The notes under the pieces were generated by a model. The model was not told the DNA's origin. It was given only the letters and a program-made list of their open reading frames with translations, and searched no databases. Source: Tritrichomonas foetus (taxonomy: Eukaryota; Parabasalia; Tritrichomonadida; Tritrichomonadidae). From it: 64,000 nt of DNA. This document shows positions 47,494-56,168 of this stretch, one piece after another. A program made the position numbers and the translations under genes. The stretch spans positions 91,949 to 155,948 of the forward strand of contig MLAK01000001.1 in the NCBI GenBank assembly GCA_001839685.1, given 5' to 3'. Numbering within the stretch: the stretch's first letter is position 1; the number at the start of each line of letters is the position of its first letter.

Positions 47494-48852
47494 ATGAGTG
47501 ATACAGAACAGCAAACTTTAGAAGCTCAACCAACCAACGATGACGCTATTTTAGATCAACCAGATAACAACGCCGAACAAGACCCACAAATCCCAGAAGC
47601 TGATTTGGCAGATCCACAAAACGACAACCCTGAGCAAAATGATAGTCTCGAACAACAAAACGACAGTTATGAGTTGCAAAACGATAGCATTGATCTTCAA
47701 AACGACAGTTACGAGCAACAAAACGACAGCTATGAACAACAAAATGATAGCATCGATCAAATAACAAACGACAGCATTGATCAAAACGACATTCCACAGG
47801 GTGGCGAAGAAGAGGCATACCCAGAGGAAGAAGTTGAGACCATAGAATCCCTTCGCGAAAAACAGGCCGAAGCCATTAATAATCTCGATTTCACACTCGC
47901 CCAACAAATCCAACAAAGAATCGACGATCTCGCAAACGACAATCATACGCAGTTTATTGAAGAATATTCAATCAATTTTGGAGAACTTTGCGCCAAAATC
48001 GCACGAACTCATTTCCGCGACAGAAAGAGAATCAATCAAGCCTATTTGAAGAAAGAAATTGCTGAACGAACAAAAATGTCAGAAGGCTTCCAAGAACTTA
48101 AGAAAAAACATATCGGCGAACTTCAAGATCTCGAAAATGCGTTATTTAGTTTGTATAAAGAAAGAATGACCAAACCATATACAGCACACGATACATTAAT
48201 CGACCGTGCCAAGCTTACTGCCCGCCGTGGCGATTTCATCAAAGCCCAAGAATATCAAGATCAAGCAGAAGAATCGAAACTCGAAGAAGAGCAAAAGAGA
48301 GAAGAACTATTCAAAGAAGTCTACAAGTCAAGAATGAACGCACTTCTTGATAAGCAATCACAAGAAATTTCGGAGTATGGAGTACAGGCAAACGTTTCTC
48401 TTGACAAAATAATGAAAGAAAAGGCAAATAAAATTTCTGAAGAAAATGACAAATTCAGAAGAAATTTGGCCCGAGAATATAAGAAAACATGCGATTTCGT
48501 AACACACAGCAGATATGATGCAAAGCATCCAGAACAACAGACAATAGAGCCACGATTGAAGCCAGCAATGCTCAACCGCCTCGAAGATGCATACAACGAC
48601 GTTCTCGTCAAATACGGCTTAGAATCACCAGAAGCTGGAAAGAAGCCAAAGATGATTGTGCCAAACCTTCGTCCAGAGTCGCAGATGTCGCTCAGGATGC
48701 AGTCTCGTGTTGAATCACGCGAAAACGAGAGAAAGAAAAAGGATGAAGAATTGAGAACTTCATCAAAAATGTCTTCTAGAAACGCATCACGTCAGGGATC
48801 GAAGTTGAACTCTCCAAAATCAAGTCCTAGAACAACAAAAAACACTTTGTGA
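47494..48852 (+). CDS. Coiled-coil protein with NDSYEQQ heptapeptide repeats
   Basis: A 452-residue protein. The N-terminal ~110 residues are acidic, Gln/Asn-rich and repetitive, with about seven copies of a unit near NDSYEQQ. A conserved-looking helical core follows (SLREKQAEAINNLDFTLAQQ, RTHFRDRKRINQAYLKKEIA, AKLTARRGDFIKAQEYQDQA). The C-terminus is basic and Ser/Arg-rich (SSKMSSRNASRQGSK). The repeated 'RGDF-KAQEYQ' helix pattern suggests an alpha-helical filament or adaptor; trichomonads have several like it. I do not recognise a named family. Confidence 0.75.
   Translation: MSDTEQQTLEAQPTNDDAILDQPDNNAEQDPQIPEADLADPQNDNPEQNDSLEQQNDSYELQNDSIDLQNDSYEQQNDSYEQQNDSIDQITNDSIDQNDIPQGGEEEAYPEEEVETIESLREKQAEAINNLDFTLAQQIQQRIDDLANDNHTQFIEEYSINFGELCAKIARTHFRDRKRINQAYLKKEIAERTKMSEGFQELKKKHIGELQDLENALFSLYKERMTKPYTAHDTLIDRAKLTARRGDFIKAQEYQDQAEESKLEEEQKREELFKEVYKSRMNALLDKQSQEISEYGVQANVSLDKIMKEKANKISEENDKFRRNLAREYKKTCDFVTHSRYDAKHPEQQTIEPRLKPAMLNRLEDAYNDVLVKYGLESPEAGKKPKMIVPNLRPESQMSLRMQSRVESRENERKKKDEELRTSSKMSSRNASRQGSKLNSPKSSPRTTKNTL
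47635..47790 (+). repeat. In-frame 21-nt repeats encoding NDSYEQQ-like units
   Basis: Tandem imperfect 21-nt units such as AACGACAGTTACGAGCAACAA encode about seven heptapeptides with variation E/D, Y/I and Q/L. The variation keeps the reading frame, as expected for coding minisatellites. Confidence 0.8.
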
Positions 48853-49544
48853 CGACAGTCAATTCTGATTGATTAAAAATTACCAAAATTCGAACTTTTT
48901 CTAATTTTGTTTTGTTTAATTTGCTTCTTGGGAAATACTTCAGTTTCGGAGATACTTTAGAATGTCAGTTTTTTTGGTTAAAAAAATGAATAAATAAAAA
49001 GCAAATATAACAATTTCGAGTGAGTAATATATATAGATATATAACTATTGAACACAACAAAAGTCATGAGAAGAAATAAATCTTCATTTTGTCGCCATTA
49101 TCTTTGTCGAAAAATAACTTAAGGGAGCTCTTCCTTTGTAAACGGAATAGTTCTCAAATTTGAAAACTCTCATAGAATACAAATTTCAAAGCCTCCATCA
49201 TAGAAAAATGAACAATTTCTATAGAAAGAGATGAATCAGCAATTTTTATTGTAGAATTCCTGATCAATTAGCTTTTTCCCCTTTTATGAAATGCTTTTCC
49301 TTAGAAAATGTTTTCTTTATGACTCTAATAATTTAATTATTACAATCTTTTTTGAAAAGTGTTTTTCTTTNTTACTAAAATGTTCTTCTTTCATTAAAAA
49401 TGTTTTTCTTTATTACGCATTATTATCCTCGTTTAATATATATTCGACAATATATGATTTAGAGATAATTGGTCCCACTTTCGAAAATAACATATTTAAC
49501 ATATTTTTATTTATGAAGACGTTATTGTGATTTGAAAATAAGGC

Positions 49545-49640
49545 AGTATAGTGTGTTATTAGTGCTGCTTCCCGAATAGTAATATTATTCGAATTGCGGA
49601 TGGGCGAAAAAATCGTCGGCGCATTCTATAAAAAGGTTAT
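49545..49640 (+). ncRNA. Possible structured non-coding RNA
   Basis: In an otherwise very AT-rich spacer this block can fold. Outer arms GUGCUG (49562-49567) and CGGCGC (49617-49622) pair including G-U, and an inner hairpin CGAAUA (49573-49578) / UAUUCG (49586-49591) has a 7-nt loop. TATAAAAAGG follows at 49626. I compared it by eye with snRNA, SRP RNA and RNase P hallmarks and found none. Strand is a guess: the minus strand has an internal TTTTTT that would stop Pol III. Confidence 0.25.
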
Positions 49641-49832
49641 ATATTCCTTGATGTGAACAAATTTTGTTCAGGATCATGGTACATTGTGATTGATCCACAC
49701 AAAAAAATGGGGAAAAAAAAAAATGCGAAAAAAGCTATTCTTTCGTAAACTATTGAATAATTTGATAATACTCAAAGAATTGTTTTATTCAAATCAGAAA
49801 GTACTCCCTTAAATAGCTAAAAGCCAAAAAGC

Positions 49833-49837
49833 AAAAA
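49833..49837 (-). terminator. RNA polymerase III terminator of tRNA-Gly
   Basis: A T5 run on the minus strand 4 nt after the tRNA 3' end, as expected for Pol III. Confidence 0.7.
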
Positions 49838-49841
49838 CTCG

Positions 49842-49912
49842 TGCACCGTCCGGGAATCGAACCCGGACCCCTACCTTGGCAAGGTAAAATTCTACCATTA
49901 GACCAACGGTGC
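49842..49912 (-). tRNA. tRNA-Gly (anticodon GCC)
   Basis: A 71-nt tRNA on the minus strand. The acceptor stem GCACCGT pairs perfectly with ACGGTGC, and the discriminator is A. The D arm reads GGTCTAATGGTAGAA. The anticodon loop TTGCCAA (anticodon GCC; GGC on the plus strand at 49878-49880) sits in a TACC/GGTA stem. The T arm GGGTTCGATTCCC contains the B box. There is no intron and CCA is not encoded. The sequence is closely like other eukaryotic tRNA-Gly(GCC) genes. Confidence 0.97.
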
Positions 49913-50235
49913 GTTCGACTTTCCCTCAAAGTATCAACACCAAACTTAAATTTATATCTAGCAAATTTTTCTTTTGTTCCTTTCCAACATTTTCCTTTCC
50001 GAATATTTATTGTACCCTTTTATGAGCTGTTTTTCATGAAAATGTTCTTTTTTCTAATAATTTTAATAGGGATAATTGATAAAAATGAATCCTTCGAATA
50101 TGAATTTTGATTCTACTCTAATGACGATCAAGTTTTGTGATCCAGTTTTTGTATACTTATTCAGTCAAATGAACACTAAAAATTTACCTTTTCACCATAA
50201 CCGCATTATATTTGACCATCATAAAAGTTTTAAAA

Positions 50236-50240
50236 TCATT
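50236..50240 (+). promoter_or_regulatory. Candidate initiator (TCATT)
   Basis: TCATT ends 4 nt before the MON2 ATG at 50245 and fits TCA-pyrimidine-(A/T); it supports this start over the ATG-less upstream frame. Confidence 0.3.
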
Positions 50241-50244
50241 CGAG

Positions 50245-53200
50245 ATGGAAATACGCGAGCAAATCGAATCAGATTTGCGCGCTGTTGCTTCTTCACCGCT
50301 TCCAGCTAATGTCAAAAAGGCAATGGATCAAGTTATATTCCGTTTACGCACACAAACGAGTCCAGTCGAAATCATTGAAGTCAATGATCCATTTGTTTTT
50401 CTTTTCGAGGAAATCACAAAAGACAAAAAGTTAATCAACGAATCCATCGCAATACTTTCCACAATTCGAACACTTTTAGAAATCGGCGCAATCGACGGAC
50501 GTGCATGCACCAAAATATTTTCCATAATTGATTCGCTCCTTCAATCTGCGCCGGAATCATTCATGCTCAAAGTCCTTCAAATTTCTCTTGCTTCATTCAC
50601 CTCACCATCCGCCAACCTTGAACCCAGAATTACTGCCACCAAATGGATATTCCAAATGACAGGAAACATTCAATCGCAAACTATTCCACATGTTGCGACA
50701 GCAATGTCGTACCAGCTGTTAGATGTTGCTTTTGATAAAGCAATGGGGAATTCTGGAAACGCCAAAAAAATGATCACTCCGCAAAATTCACTTTCTCCAG
50801 ATTTTGATAATACAGCTGAATTATTAATAAATCAAAATGGTGAACAAGCAAGTGATAATGATGGATCTCAAGGAAACCAATCAGAAACTGAGTTAGAGTC
50901 AACAAAAATTGCAGATCCAAATGATTGGTCAATCACATTCATATTTACGCTAATGACAGATATTTTATTATTTATTACAAATTCTGAACCAAAAATGTTT
51001 AAGAAAACTTTCACCAAAGCAAATAATTTTCCATTATTACTTTTGAAATATATTTTAGACAAGCATTTTACTTTTTTATCATATTTCCAACCACAATTCA
51101 AAACTAATATTGAGTTACTTTTCAAATTTGTAACAAATCAAACAGATCCTACTAAGTTTTCAATGTTCATTCCTCATTTGGTTGTAAATTTGACTCCAAA
51201 TGATCCACAACGAATCATGCCATTATTTTCAAAAGTTGTTTCTTTAGTTGATTCTTATCCGTACCTTTTAAACGCAATTGCAACAACAATTTCATGTTGT
51301 CCATCTTTGCAATTTACAACAATTCCAACGGATGAACTTCTCAAACTTGGATCTTTTTCCAGCAAGTTTTTTACGACAAATTTTAAAGGGATTTTATCAG
51401 ATCCAATCATTATTTATGGATCTAATCGTCCTGGATTAGCTTCTTATGATCCATTTGATCAAGGAATCAATAAAATTTTGGTTTCTTCAGTTGTTATTCT
51501 TTATCAAGAAATTTTACAATGTGCACACAATACTGAACGCTTTATAGCTGTGTTTAATCTCTTTGATGGAGTTTGGCAACGAGTCATTCAAGCTACACAA
51601 GATCCAATTACACTTGGAACATCTTTAAAAATCGCTCGAACATGTGTTAGGTATTCAATTCGACAGAAACAAATTGATCCTGCACAAAGAATATTTTCAA
51701 CACTTTGTGGATTCGCTGTGCCTACTTCTGCTGCTTTTTCACTTGTTGCTAAAGGTGTTATCGCTCTACATTCAATCACAAGACTTCTCCAACAAATGAA
51801 AGCACAGATTTATATGTTTTGGCCTTTGATTTTTGAAACTATTTCTTTATGTCATCATACGGCAGCACATAAACGATCAGCAGCTGATACACAAGCATTA
51901 AAGTTGATTCAACCATCTCTGTTATCATTTTCCACTGAAATCAATGACGAACTTTTTACTAAATTATTTGGAGTAATTAAAAAACTAAGTGAAGAAGAAT
52001 ACAAAACTTTTATAGAGCGAAAAGGAACTGTACCAAATTTTTGGCCTTTTAAAACACTAGCATATATCTTTGGTTTAAATATAACACGAGTTTCGGAAAT
52101 AGAAGATTCATTTTTTGATCATCTAGGTTATCTCTTACAGTGTGACTCGCCTGAATATCGAACTCAGGCCACAAATTCACTTTTCGAGATCTCTAAAAAT
52201 GTTGTTAATTCGCAAAACTCAACGCAAAAGTGCCGCCAAAGAATATTTGATTATATTTTCCAAGCGGCAAACTCAAATCATAGAGATGTATCAGTTGCTG
52301 CTTTTAATGGACTCCTTCCATTTTTGGCTGGTGGAACTGCAATGAATATAGGAGATGGATGGCCAATGGTCCTTACAATTTTGAAAGTTGTTTGGGCAAC
52401 ACCATTTCCTGAAAATATTCAAAATGGTTTTCGCGTTCTTACTTTTATTTGTAGTGATTGTTTAATGTATTTGAAAGTAACAGATCTTGAAGTGTGCTTA
52501 TCTACTATTTCAGCATATATTATGCAAATGGAAGATATAAATATTGCATTAGGTACTATCGGACTTTTATGGAATGTAGGATCATCACTATCAACAGATA
52601 ATAATGATTGTTGGCGTGCACTATTTAAAACTCTACAGAATAATTTTGCTGATAAAAGGCAAAATATTCGTGAATCATCTTTACAAACATTTTTCTCTTT
52701 AGTTAATACATTCTTTGGTCAATTTTCATCTGAGTTACGTTTGCACGTATTAGAAAATGTAATCTCGCCATTGGTGATGGTCATTGCCAAAAATGATTCA
52801 CCTTTATTGGCCATACAAGGAGTCACTCAATGTTTAAGAAGTCTTGGTGATTATCAAGGAATTATTGATAAACTTATTAATGGAATAGAATCAATATCAA
52901 TGAAGACAGAAAGTGGAATAAAGGCAGGTGAAGCAACAAGATGCTATATCCCATTATTCTTTTTCGATGATCCAAATATTTCAAAAAAAGTTACACTTTC
53001 ATTTAAACGTACTGTTGCAGTTTATGTTTCGAATCCAAAAAAAAGCGACTTACAAGGGGCTGTTTCTGTTGTTACGGACGTTTTTCCAAAGATTGCTGAT
53101 AAAATTGACGACGATGAGTTTGAAGATTGGCTTAAAATTATCGAATATTTCTGTACATTCCAAGTTGACAAACCTTTCCTCCATGTTTCAACACATGCTG

Positions 53201-53985
53201 CGATGAATGTCCAAAATAATTTACCAAGTTTGAAAGAATCACGAATAATTGAACTGATCAAACTAGATACAAATTTGATTGAATATGGATGTCAACCTTT
53301 GACTGCCAAATGCTTTGAAACTTTAGCAACATTATATGTCAAAATGTTGGATGAAAAAGGAAGGGCTAATTGTTTAATTCAAATTCTTCCGCTTTTACAA
53401 AAAATGTTAAACACACAAGAATGTATGGAATGCTTCAAATTAATTCTTGACTCCAAGTTATCCCTCGATATTATTTTATCTGATCGAAAGACCGTTTGCA
53501 GACTTGTTGAAATTGGGAGAAGAATGCCAATATTCCGTCAGACAATTGTAAAACTAATGTCTGAAAAAATGAATTTAATTCAACCTGACGTATTTCCAAT
53601 TTTTCTTTCACTTGGACGAGAATCGCCCATTCTCTTTCAATTTTACTTTGAAAAGTTTTGTTCGAAAGATTCAAACGATCCTCAATTCTTCCAACTAACA
53701 AAAGAAACAGTGAAAAAAGCAATAGAAGCAGTTACAAACCTTTTGATTGGAGAGGAAAAAGCACTTGGATCAGTCTTAAGAAAGCAACAATACCAAGGCA
53801 TTATTGACTTTTTCATTGGCTTGAAAGATTTGGAAACTGAGCCCAAACTTTATAATGATAAAAAAGTGAAAGGGACGAAAGGCCATCTTTTGTTTCTTCT
53901 GCAGTCAATCATAAAATTGAGCGAAACAAAGTCTACGGAATTGCGAAGCGTTATTCAAGAAATTTTACAGATTGTTACTTTGTGA
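50245..53985 (+). CDS. MON2: MON2-like HEAT-repeat Golgi/endosome traffic protein
   Basis: 1246 residues from ATG 50245 (MEIREQIESDLRAVAS). The whole protein is HEAT/ARM helices. The N-terminus matches a DCB-type domain, and the central region carries the MON2 signature INIALGTIGLLWNVGSSL (about residue 770), preceded by a repeat like YRTQATNSLFEIS where family members read 'VRxxAxxTLF'. MON2 is a Sec7-family relative without the catalytic Sec7 domain; none is seen here. It scaffolds Golgi-endosome trafficking with Dopey and Arl1. A BIG/GBF-type ArfGEF lacking Sec7 is the alternative. An acidic loop (EQASDNDGSQGNQSE, ~210-225) interrupts the repeats. Length is near that of yeast Mon2 but shorter than animal MON2. 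Confidence 0.75.
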   Translation: MEIREQIESDLRAVASSPLPANVKKAMDQVIFRLRTQTSPVEIIEVNDPFVFLFEEITKDKKLINESIAILSTIRTLLEIGAIDGRACTKIFSIIDSLLQSAPESFMLKVLQISLASFTSPSANLEPRITATKWIFQMTGNIQSQTIPHVATAMSYQLLDVAFDKAMGNSGNAKKMITPQNSLSPDFDNTAELLINQNGEQASDNDGSQGNQSETELESTKIADPNDWSITFIFTLMTDILLFITNSEPKMFKKTFTKANNFPLLLLKYILDKHFTFLSYFQPQFKTNIELLFKFVTNQTDPTKFSMFIPHLVVNLTPNDPQRIMPLFSKVVSLVDSYPYLLNAIATTISCCPSLQFTTIPTDELLKLGSFSSKFFTTNFKGILSDPIIIYGSNRPGLASYDPFDQGINKILVSSVVILYQEILQCAHNTERFIAVFNLFDGVWQRVIQATQDPITLGTSLKIARTCVRYSIRQKQIDPAQRIFSTLCGFAVPTSAAFSLVAKGVIALHSITRLLQQMKAQIYMFWPLIFETISLCHHTAAHKRSAADTQALKLIQPSLLSFSTEINDELFTKLFGVIKKLSEEEYKTFIERKGTVPNFWPFKTLAYIFGLNITRVSEIEDSFFDHLGYLLQCDSPEYRTQATNSLFEISKNVVNSQNSTQKCRQRIFDYIFQAANSNHRDVSVAAFNGLLPFLAGGTAMNIGDGWPMVLTILKVVWATPFPENIQNGFRVLTFICSDCLMYLKVTDLEVCLSTISAYIMQMEDINIALGTIGLLWNVGSSLSTDNNDCWRALFKTLQNNFADKRQNIRESSLQTFFSLVNTFFGQFSSELRLHVLENVISPLVMVIAKNDSPLLAIQGVTQCLRSLGDYQGIIDKLINGIESISMKTESGIKAGEATRCYIPLFFFDDPNISKKVTLSFKRTVAVYVSNPKKSDLQGAVSVVTDVFPKIADKIDDDEFEDWLKIIEYFCTFQVDKPFLHVSTHAAMNVQNNLPSLKESRIIELIKLDTNLIEYGCQPLTAKCFETLATLYVKMLDEKGRANCLIQILPLLQKMLNTQECMECFKLILDSKLSLDIILSDRKTVCRLVEIGRRMPIFRQTIVKLMSEKMNLIQPDVFPIFLSLGRESPILFQFYFEKFCSKDSNDPQFFQLTKETVKKAIEAVTNLLIGEEKALGSVLRKQQYQGIIDFFIGLKDLETEPKLYNDKKVKGTKGHLLFLLQSIIKLSETKSTELRSVIQEILQIVTL

Positions 53986-54671
53986 AAATTATGTTAATAA
54001 ATATTATTATTTTAATCTATTTTCCTGCCATTTCCACACCCGCATTTTTGTCACCTTTTGTATCAATATAAATCCTTCTTGAAAAGCTTTTTTTGGTATT
54101 CTCAATTTTAGAATAATGAAGTCAAAGTTAAAGCTATATCATTCTACCGTGTATTGTGACAATTACCGTCATTTTTTCACACAACTAGGCCATTCATTAA
54201 ATACCTCTGTGATAACCAAGAGCCATTCTTATTCGTAAGGTTCTGATTGTGAAAAAGTGAATCTGTAGTTGATGGAGAAAAATAATGAAACGTCATTTTT
54301 TAATTTTTTTGATGAATTATGAATGAAGCAACAATTTCGTGCACTCATATGTACTATAACATTTTCATTTTGTTAATTCCTCAAATTTGATAATCCTCTT
54401 TTTAATTAATAAAATCATTGATCTGATTATTATTCGAATCCGAATCATAAATTTTGATAAAACTGTCCATAAAAAAAGTTAATCATCAAAAGGTATGTAT
54501 GAGAATCATCTTTCATAAAAAAAAGAATTTGATAAATATTTGGATTACAGATTTATGAAATATAAGTGAACGAAAGATTAAATCCTTTAGGGTGATAAGT
54601 AACAGAAAACTTGACAAGTCTATAACTTTCAAATTTTCAATAAAAAAATAAAATTATATAAAATATATTTC
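53986..54671. other. Intergenic region between convergent genes
   Basis: 686 bp. A 40-codon ATG frame (54116-54238, MKSKLKLYHSTVYCDNY...) is present but has no relatives I recognise; otherwise nothing. Confidence 0.3.
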
Positions 54672-55268
54672 TTAACAACTGCAGCCGTTTTTCTTTGTTT
54701 CGTTTCCATCTTCATTCGGTTTTTCAATATCCACATGACGAACTGGGTCACTGCCAGCCTTCCTGATCGCGTCTGGAATCAGATTGAATGCAAATGCGAA
54801 CAATTCAGTAATTCCTGTTCCTTGGAGGGCTGATGTAAGGCAGTAATGTTCTCCGTAATTCGCTGAAAGTTTTTGGGCGCGCGTTTCGACACTTTTCTGA
54901 TCGTCTTGAATGAGATCCATTTTATTCATCACAAAAATTATGACTACTCCTTCGTCGGCCTTTGACATGACCTCCCGTGCCCACCATTCGGCGTCTGCGT
55001 CAGATACGGAATCGGATGCATCTGCGACGATAAAAGCGATATTAGCGGACCGGAAATATATTGGCGTAATGGCTCGAAACTGTTCGGCACCAGCGGTGTC
55101 CCAAATTCCGAATTCGAACTTCTTCCCTTCAAATTCGATATCTTTTTGAACGAAGGCGGCAGAGACTGTCGCCCGATGGAAATTATCGATGTTACCTTCC
55201 GAGAATCTTCTGATGATACTGGACTTGCCAACGCCAATACCACCAAGGAAGACAGCTTTGATTGACAT
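54672..55268 (-). CDS. Rab-family small GTPase, catalytic Gln replaced by Ala
   Basis: 198 residues. G1 is GGIGVGKSS (9-17, K15), switch I Thr is T34 in RATVSAAF, G3 is WDTAG (56-60) followed by Ala61, G4 is NKMD (115-118) and G5 is TSA. The end CSC is a Rab double-geranylgeranylation site. The overall look is Rab5/Rab22-like. In nearly all Rabs the residue after WDTAG is the catalytic Gln; here it is Ala, then E-Q-F, so intrinsic and canonical TBC-stimulated GTP hydrolysis should be impaired. It may stay GTP-bound or use another mechanism. It acts on endomembranes. The ATG follows a TCACA initiator-like element. Confidence 0.93.
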   Translation of the reverse strand: MSIKAVFLGGIGVGKSSIIRRFSEGNIDNFHRATVSAAFVQKDIEFEGKKFEFGIWDTAGAEQFRAITPIYFRSANIAFIVADASDSVSDADAEWWAREVMSKADEGVVIIFVMNKMDLIQDDQKSVETRAQKLSANYGEHYCLTSALQGTGITELFAFAFNLIPDAIRKAGSDPVRHVDIEKPNEDGNETKKNGCSC

Positions 55269-56168
55269 TTTTCTGTAATGTGAATTTTTAATGTTTTTGA
55301 ATTGTTTATTTTTATTTCTATGAAAGTTGAATTGACTGTTAAAAAGACAAAATAAAGTATTGAAAATTTTATTGAAACTACCTATGAGAATTCTTTCTTG
55401 GAAATAGGCGGTATGAAAGAGAGAAATTATAATATTTATCTAATATTTATGATTGTAAGATTTAATATATAAAAAAAATTCCATATTGAAAATGATAAGT
55501 TCTTTATTTAATGATATATGTGCCCAATATTTCGCCATTGTTGATGACTCTGTCAATATTGGGTTTTACTGGATACAAGATCATCTTTATGCTATATTAT
55601 GCTGTGAAATAACTATTATTGTTGGAAATACAAATTTTTACTTATTATTTATCAAGATTTCACTAAGATTTTACAATATTTTTTCACAGCTTTTTTATAA
55701 ATTCGTGATGTTTTTTTGAATGAATAAATTGGAAAAATAATTTATAGAAATTGGGGAAAACGATTAAAATATTGTGAAAATTAATTGACCAAAATTAGGT
55801 CAAATGTTAATTCATAACGTCCATGAGATTTTGATTGCATAATTATCTCGATCAAAAAACTATTATTTTATTATTATTATTATAAATAGTTTTTTAACAG
55901 TATAGATACTATAAATAAACTCTTAAACTAAAATAATAATATATATAAATCAAGATAAATATGTATTAAAAATATAATATCAGAAATATTTCTTTGACAT
56001 GTTTCTCTGCTTATTTATTATAAATATCTATCTAACTGATATTTTCATATAATATTATATATAAAAGAATTAATTTCATTAAAATACAATGTAATTTCCA
56101 AATAAATTTCCGAGAAATTTATAAAAACAATTTTTTCACAATAATTAATCTCAAAAAACTTTTCAAAC
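55269..56168. other. 0.9 kb divergent intergenic region
   Basis: Very AT-rich between the Rab and LRRC56 starts, with ATT-type microsatellite around 55861-55890. A 75-codon ATG frame at 55492-55719 (MISSLFNDICAQYFAIVDD...) is hydrophobic toward its end and could be a small protein or chance. Confidence 0.3.
55279..55283 (-). promoter_or_regulatory. Candidate initiator (TCACA)
   Basis: On the minus strand TCACA lies 10 nt before the Rab ATG and fits the trichomonad initiator rule. Confidence 0.3.

Larger units (their letters stand above)
48853..50244. other. 1.4 kb intergenic region with tRNA and possible structured RNA
   Basis: It contains tRNA-Gly (49842-49912), a single undetermined base (n at 49371) inside T-rich sequence, and a GC-richer island (49545-49640). 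The frame across 49291-49530 is not convincing as a gene. The MON2 frame is open upstream from 50212 but its first ATG is 50245. Confidence 0.5.

Noticed and set aside
49291..49530. Plus-strand frame across the undetermined base
   Set aside because: Hydrophobic AT-rich composition, contains an unknown residue and has no family features.
49545..49640. SRP RNA, U6 or other known snRNA at the structured island
   Set aside because: None of the expected motifs (GGAAxxGxAGCA of SRP helix 8, ACAGAGA of U6, Sm site) could be seen.
49841..50110. Open frame beginning MHRPGIEPGPLPWQGK
   Set aside because: It is the antisense of tRNA-Gly; the RPGIEPG peptide is the usual false translation of a T arm.
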